From: UBA7239 sp035430165
Lineage (GTDB): Bacteria > Pseudomonadota > Gammaproteobacteria > Pseudomonadales > UBA7239
Direction: 5' to 3'
Assembly: GCA_035430165.1 (NCBI GenBank)
Contig: DAOMGE010000004.1
Coordinates: forward strand, 29,765-93,764
DNA: 64,000 nt
The translations under genes were made by a program, and so were the position numbers. Under the pieces are notes generated by a model. That model saw nothing but the letters and a program-made list of their open reading frames with translations, made no database searches and was not told the DNA's origin. The stretch's first letter is position 1, and every line of letters begins with the position of its first letter. This document shows positions 61,329-64,000 of the stretch, one piece after another.

Positions 61329-63090
61329 TGGATTTTTTGTGAATGATGGTTTTCCAGCCGATGCACTTGTGAACCAGGCGGTTACAGCGCTCGCCGCGCA
61401 TGTGCCTGCCGGTTTGCCGGATGAATCGACGCTGGCAAGACTGGCAAACGCGATGTTTTCTGCCATCCCCGGTGTGCTGGAACAGGCGGGTATTGTGAAC
61501 GCGGCGCAGGTCAAACCCGCCGCGTTGGATGTGCCGCAACAATTGCCTGCCAGCGACATCCGCCTGGATGCGATTGACCATGGCAGTGCATTGCCTGTGT
61601 CGCCGCCACAATGGCCGACCAGCAGTCCGGAAAACCGTGTGTTGCCACACAGTTTCGGTTTGCCGGGGCAGGCGAGTTTGCAGCAGATACTGGGTGAACT
61701 GGCGAGCGACAATAAACCGGCTTTTGCACCGGTTGTTGCCAATCAGTCATCAACTGCAATGCCGGCGTCACCGGCATTTTATTTTCTGGATGTGCCGCAA
61801 GAAGGTTTTGCAGTGCCGGAACAGCAAAAGCTGGATGGGCAGTTACCATCGGCGTCTGCGGCGGCGCGTCCGCCGTTTGATGTCAATGCCATCCGCAAGG
61901 ATTTCCCGATACTCGCAGAGCGTGTTAACGGTCGTCCGCTGGTGTGGTTTGATAACGCAGCGACCACGCAAAAACCGCAAGCGGTGATTGATCGCCTCGC
62001 GCATTTTTACCAGCACGAAAATTCCAACATCCACCGCGCCGCGCATGAACTGGCAGCACGTGCAACCGATGCCTACGAACATGCCCGCCGCACGGTGGCG
62101 CGTTTTCTCGGTGCGGCGTCGGCAGATGAAATTATTTTCGTGCGCGGTGCGACAGAAGCGATCAATCTGGTGGCGCAGAGTTGGGGCAGGCAGAACATCA
62201 ACGCCGGTGACGAAATCATCGTGTCGCTGTTGGAACATCACGCCAATATCGTGCCGTGGCAACAACTGGCAAAGGAAAAAGGTGCGGTGTTGCGGGTGAT
62301 TCCGGTGGATAACAACGGCCAGATCTTGCTGGAAGATTACCAGCGCTTGCTGAATGACCGCACGAAACTGGTATCGATCACGCAAGTGTCGAATGCACTG
62401 GGTACAGTCACGCCAGTGAAAGAGATTGTGGATCTGGCGCATCGTGCCGGTGCCACGGTGCTGGTGGACGGTGCGCAAGCCATTTCGCACATGCGTGTGA
62501 ATGTGCAGGCGCTCGATGCGGATTTTTACGTGTTCAGCGGCCACAAGGTATTCGGCCCGACTGGCATCGGTGCGGTGTACGGCAAGAAAACCATCCTGGA
62601 AACGATGCCGCCCTGGCAGGGTGGTGGCAACATGATTGCAGATGTGACGTTTGAGAAAACGGTGTACCAGGGCGTGCCGGCGCGTTTTGAGGCGGGCACT
62701 GGCAATATTGCCGATGCGGCGGGGCTTGCGACTGCGCTGGAATATGTCGAACGTATCGGTATCGAAAATATCGCGCGTTACGAGCACGACCTGCTGGAAT
62801 ACGCCACCCGACGCATTCTTGCGGTGCCGGGTATCCAGCTGGTGGGCACTGCAGCCAACAAGGCGAGTGTATTGTCGTTTGTACTTGCCGGTTACAAGCC
62901 GGAAGAAGTCGGTGCTGCACTCAACCAGGAAGGGATTGCGGTACGTTCCGGCCATCATTGTGCGCAGCCGATCCTGCGCCGGTTTGGCCACGAGGCAACG
63001 GTGCGGCCGTCACTGGCGTTTTACAACACCTGTGAGGAAGTTGACCTGATGATCTCGGTATTGCAACGGCTTGCCAGCAGCCGTCACTGA
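61303..63090 (+). CDS. cysteine desulfurase, encapsulin cargo (SufS-like with N-terminal targeting extension)
   Basis: A 595-residue PLP enzyme removing sulfur from cysteine. Residues about 191-595 are a complete SufS-type class V aminotransferase: Lys415 in FSGHKVFGP binds PLP and Cys553 in RSGHHCAQP is the sulfur-accepting residue. Residues 1-190 are Pro/Ala/Gln-rich and probably disordered. Short LP-containing patches (GLPDESTLARLANAMF, RVLPHSFGLPG, PAFYFLDVP) look like docking motifs. Such an extension is the cargo-loading domain in family 2A systems. The start lies inside the encapsulin gene, with GGAGG 12 bases upstream. Confidence 0.93.
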   Translation: MTTQTPTSDGFFVNDGFPADALVNQAVTALAAHVPAGLPDESTLARLANAMFSAIPGVLEQAGIVNAAQVKPAALDVPQQLPASDIRLDAIDHGSALPVSPPQWPTSSPENRVLPHSFGLPGQASLQQILGELASDNKPAFAPVVANQSSTAMPASPAFYFLDVPQEGFAVPEQQKLDGQLPSASAAARPPFDVNAIRKDFPILAERVNGRPLVWFDNAATTQKPQAVIDRLAHFYQHENSNIHRAAHELAARATDAYEHARRTVARFLGAASADEIIFVRGATEAINLVAQSWGRQNINAGDEIIVSLLEHHANIVPWQQLAKEKGAVLRVIPVDNNGQILLEDYQRLLNDRTKLVSITQVSNALGTVTPVKEIVDLAHRAGATVLVDGAQAISHMRVNVQALDADFYVFSGHKVFGPTGIGAVYGKKTILETMPPWQGGGNMIADVTFEKTVYQGVPARFEAGTGNIADAAGLATALEYVERIGIENIARYEHDLLEYATRRILAVPGIQLVGTAANKASVLSFVLAGYKPEEVGAALNQEGIAVRSGHHCAQPILRRFGHEATVRPSLAFYNTCEEVDLMISVLQRLASSRH

Positions 63091-63178
63091 AGACGCAATC
63101 TGTGTTGCCACATGTGTAGCGGGCCAGACGTCCTGTTTGCGCCCGCTGCGCAATTCCCGCATAAGCTAAGCAGTTAAA

Positions 63179-63218
63179 GTTATTTTTCCTGCATCAGCAC
63201 TATCACTACACTGCAACT
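63179..63218 (+). promoter_or_regulatory. promoter-like module, copy B
   Basis: GTTATTTTTCCTGC, 13 variable bases, then CTACACTGCAACT: the same 14+13+13 layout as at 50698-50737. TACACT (63207-63212) is the likely -10. The start codon of the amidotransferase follows 28 bases after its end, as for the other copy. Nothing else is seen in 63091-63246. Confidence 0.55.
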
Positions 63219-63246
63219 TCGCAATCGCGATGGGATGCAGTGTGTC

Positions 63247-64000
63247 ATGTGCCAGTTATTCGGGATGAACAGTCGCCAACCGGCTTCCGTGCAATTTTCA
63301 CTGGAAGGTTTCATGCGTCGCGGTGGTGACACCGATCATCACAGCGACGGGTGGGGCATTGCATTTGTTGAAGAGCAGGCATGCAGAATCATCACCGATG
63401 CCTTGCCTTCTGTGGTGTCACCCCTGGCAGAAAAGTTACGGCGCGAAGTCATCAAGTCGCGCAATGTTATCGCGCATGTGCGTAAGGCCACGCACGGCCC
63501 TGTTACACAATCCAATTGCCATCCGTTCCAGCGCCAGTTGTGGGGACGTAACTGGGTATTTGCACACAATGGCAGGCTGGACAATTTCCAGCCGCTATTG
63601 TCCGGGGGGTTTCTTCCTGCCGGTGACACAGACAGTGAACAGGCGTTCTGCCTGATTCTGCAGGAATTGCGCGAGTATTTCGGTGCGCAGGCACCGTCAC
63701 TGCCCGCCCTGCATGAAAAATTGCTGGCGTTGGCAACAGGGATTGCGCAATACGGGCCATTCAATTTCCTGTTGTCGGAAGGCAAGCACCTGTTTGCGTA
63801 CTGCAGTACAGAATTGTCTGTGTTGCAGCGGCAGGCGCCTTTTGGCCGTGCCCAACTGGTGGATTGCGCGGCGTCTATCGATTTTGCCATACACAATCAT
63901 GTCGAGGACCGCATGGCTCTGGTGGCGACTCGTCCTCTCACCCACAATGAAAACTGGCAGTCATTTTTTGAAGGCGAGTTGAAGTTGTTTGTCGATGGCA
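63247..64000 (+). CDS. class II glutamine amidotransferase (YafJ type), partial
   Basis: The frame is open from ATG 63247 to the right edge (251 codons visible), so the end is outside the window. Cys2 (MCQLFGMNS) is the N-terminal nucleophile exposed after Met removal. DTDHHSDGWGIAF, HVRKATHGPVTQSNCHPF and FAHNGRL are the glutaminase-domain signatures. The YafJ/YwfA group has no synthetase domain attached and no defined acceptor. It has its own promoter-like module and starts 156 bases after the desulfurase stop, so it is probably not part of the encapsulin operon. Confidence 0.9.
   Translation, partial: MCQLFGMNSRQPASVQFSLEGFMRRGGDTDHHSDGWGIAFVEEQACRIITDALPSVVSPLAEKLRREVIKSRNVIAHVRKATHGPVTQSNCHPFQRQLWGRNWVFAHNGRLDNFQPLLSGGFLPAGDTDSEQAFCLILQELREYFGAQAPSLPALHEKLLALATGIAQYGPFNFLLSEGKHLFAYCSTELSVLQRQAPFGRAQLVDCAASIDFAIHNHVEDRMALVATRPLTHNENWQSFFEGELKLFVDG

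Noticed and set aside
61843..62991. A 382-codon minus-strand frame inside the cysteine desulfurase gene
   Set aside because: The opposite strand encodes a complete conserved PLP enzyme with catalytic Lys and Cys. The antisense frame is His/Arg/Gln-rich with no recognisable domain.
1..64000. tRNA, rRNA, CRISPR arrays, prophage or integrase genes
   Set aside because: None was recognised on either strand. The encapsulin shares the HK97 fold with phage capsids, but no portal, terminase or tail genes are nearby.

Overview
The window is a 64 kb stretch of a gammaproteobacterial chromosome of intermediate G+C. The lineage call rests on gene content and order: acpP-fabF-pabC-mltG-tmk-holB, methyltransferase-rnhA-dnaQ, DUF934-cysI, rne with a scaffold tail, trmA, etfBA/ETF-QO, a PA3496-type small protein and DUF4404. 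These point towards the Pseudomonadales/Cellvibrionales side of the class, but I cannot name a genus. I see no rRNA, tRNA, CRISPR array or complete insertion sequence. One palindromic MITE-like element is present.

Layout. 0-30 kb is mostly housekeeping: trmJ (cut by the left edge), a CitE-like lyase, the fatty acid/folate/peptidoglycan/dTMP/replication cluster, an orphan B12-type radical SAM protein, a polytopic membrane protein, DedA, rnhA-dnaQ, sulfite reductase, rne, a five-gene operon from ybiB to a DUF2238 protein, and the electron-transfer flavoprotein genes. 29.7-34.4 kb is a NrtA/NrtB/NrtD-type ABC importer with an outer-membrane porin. It is preceded by a perfect sigma-54 promoter and NtrC-like sites, so it is probably nitrogen-controlled. 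34.8-46 kb holds catabolic and efflux genes: a NTF2-like protein, a luciferase-like monooxygenase, a TetR regulator with an RND pump, a 3-ketosteroid-dehydrogenase-like flavoprotein and an SDR. 46-47.6 kb is a secreted delta-60-repeat protein.

47.6-64 kb is a sulfur island and the most interesting part. It contains (i) an AprA-like flavoprotein with a two-cluster ferredoxin and a HEAT-repeat protein, (ii) an FAD/NAD(P)-binding protein, (iii) a sulfonate operon ssuA-ssuD-ssuC-ssuB-ssuF ending in a nitroreductase-family flavoprotein and lacking ssuE, and (iv) a divergent operon rhodanese-cysK-serine acetyltransferase-family 2A encapsulin-cysteine desulfurase. The desulfurase carries a ~190-residue low-complexity N-terminal extension of the kind that loads cargo into family 2A (SrpI-type) encapsulin shells. 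Together the genes can import sulfonates, release sulfite, make O-acetylserine and cysteine, and strip sulfur from cysteine inside a protein nanocompartment.

Regulatory structure includes two operator-like repeats in the ssu/encapsulin divergent promoter, and a 40-bp promoter-like module found twice (50.7 and 63.2 kb) at exactly the same distance from a start codon. Both ABC operons carry an intercistronic hairpin straight after the substrate-binding-protein gene.
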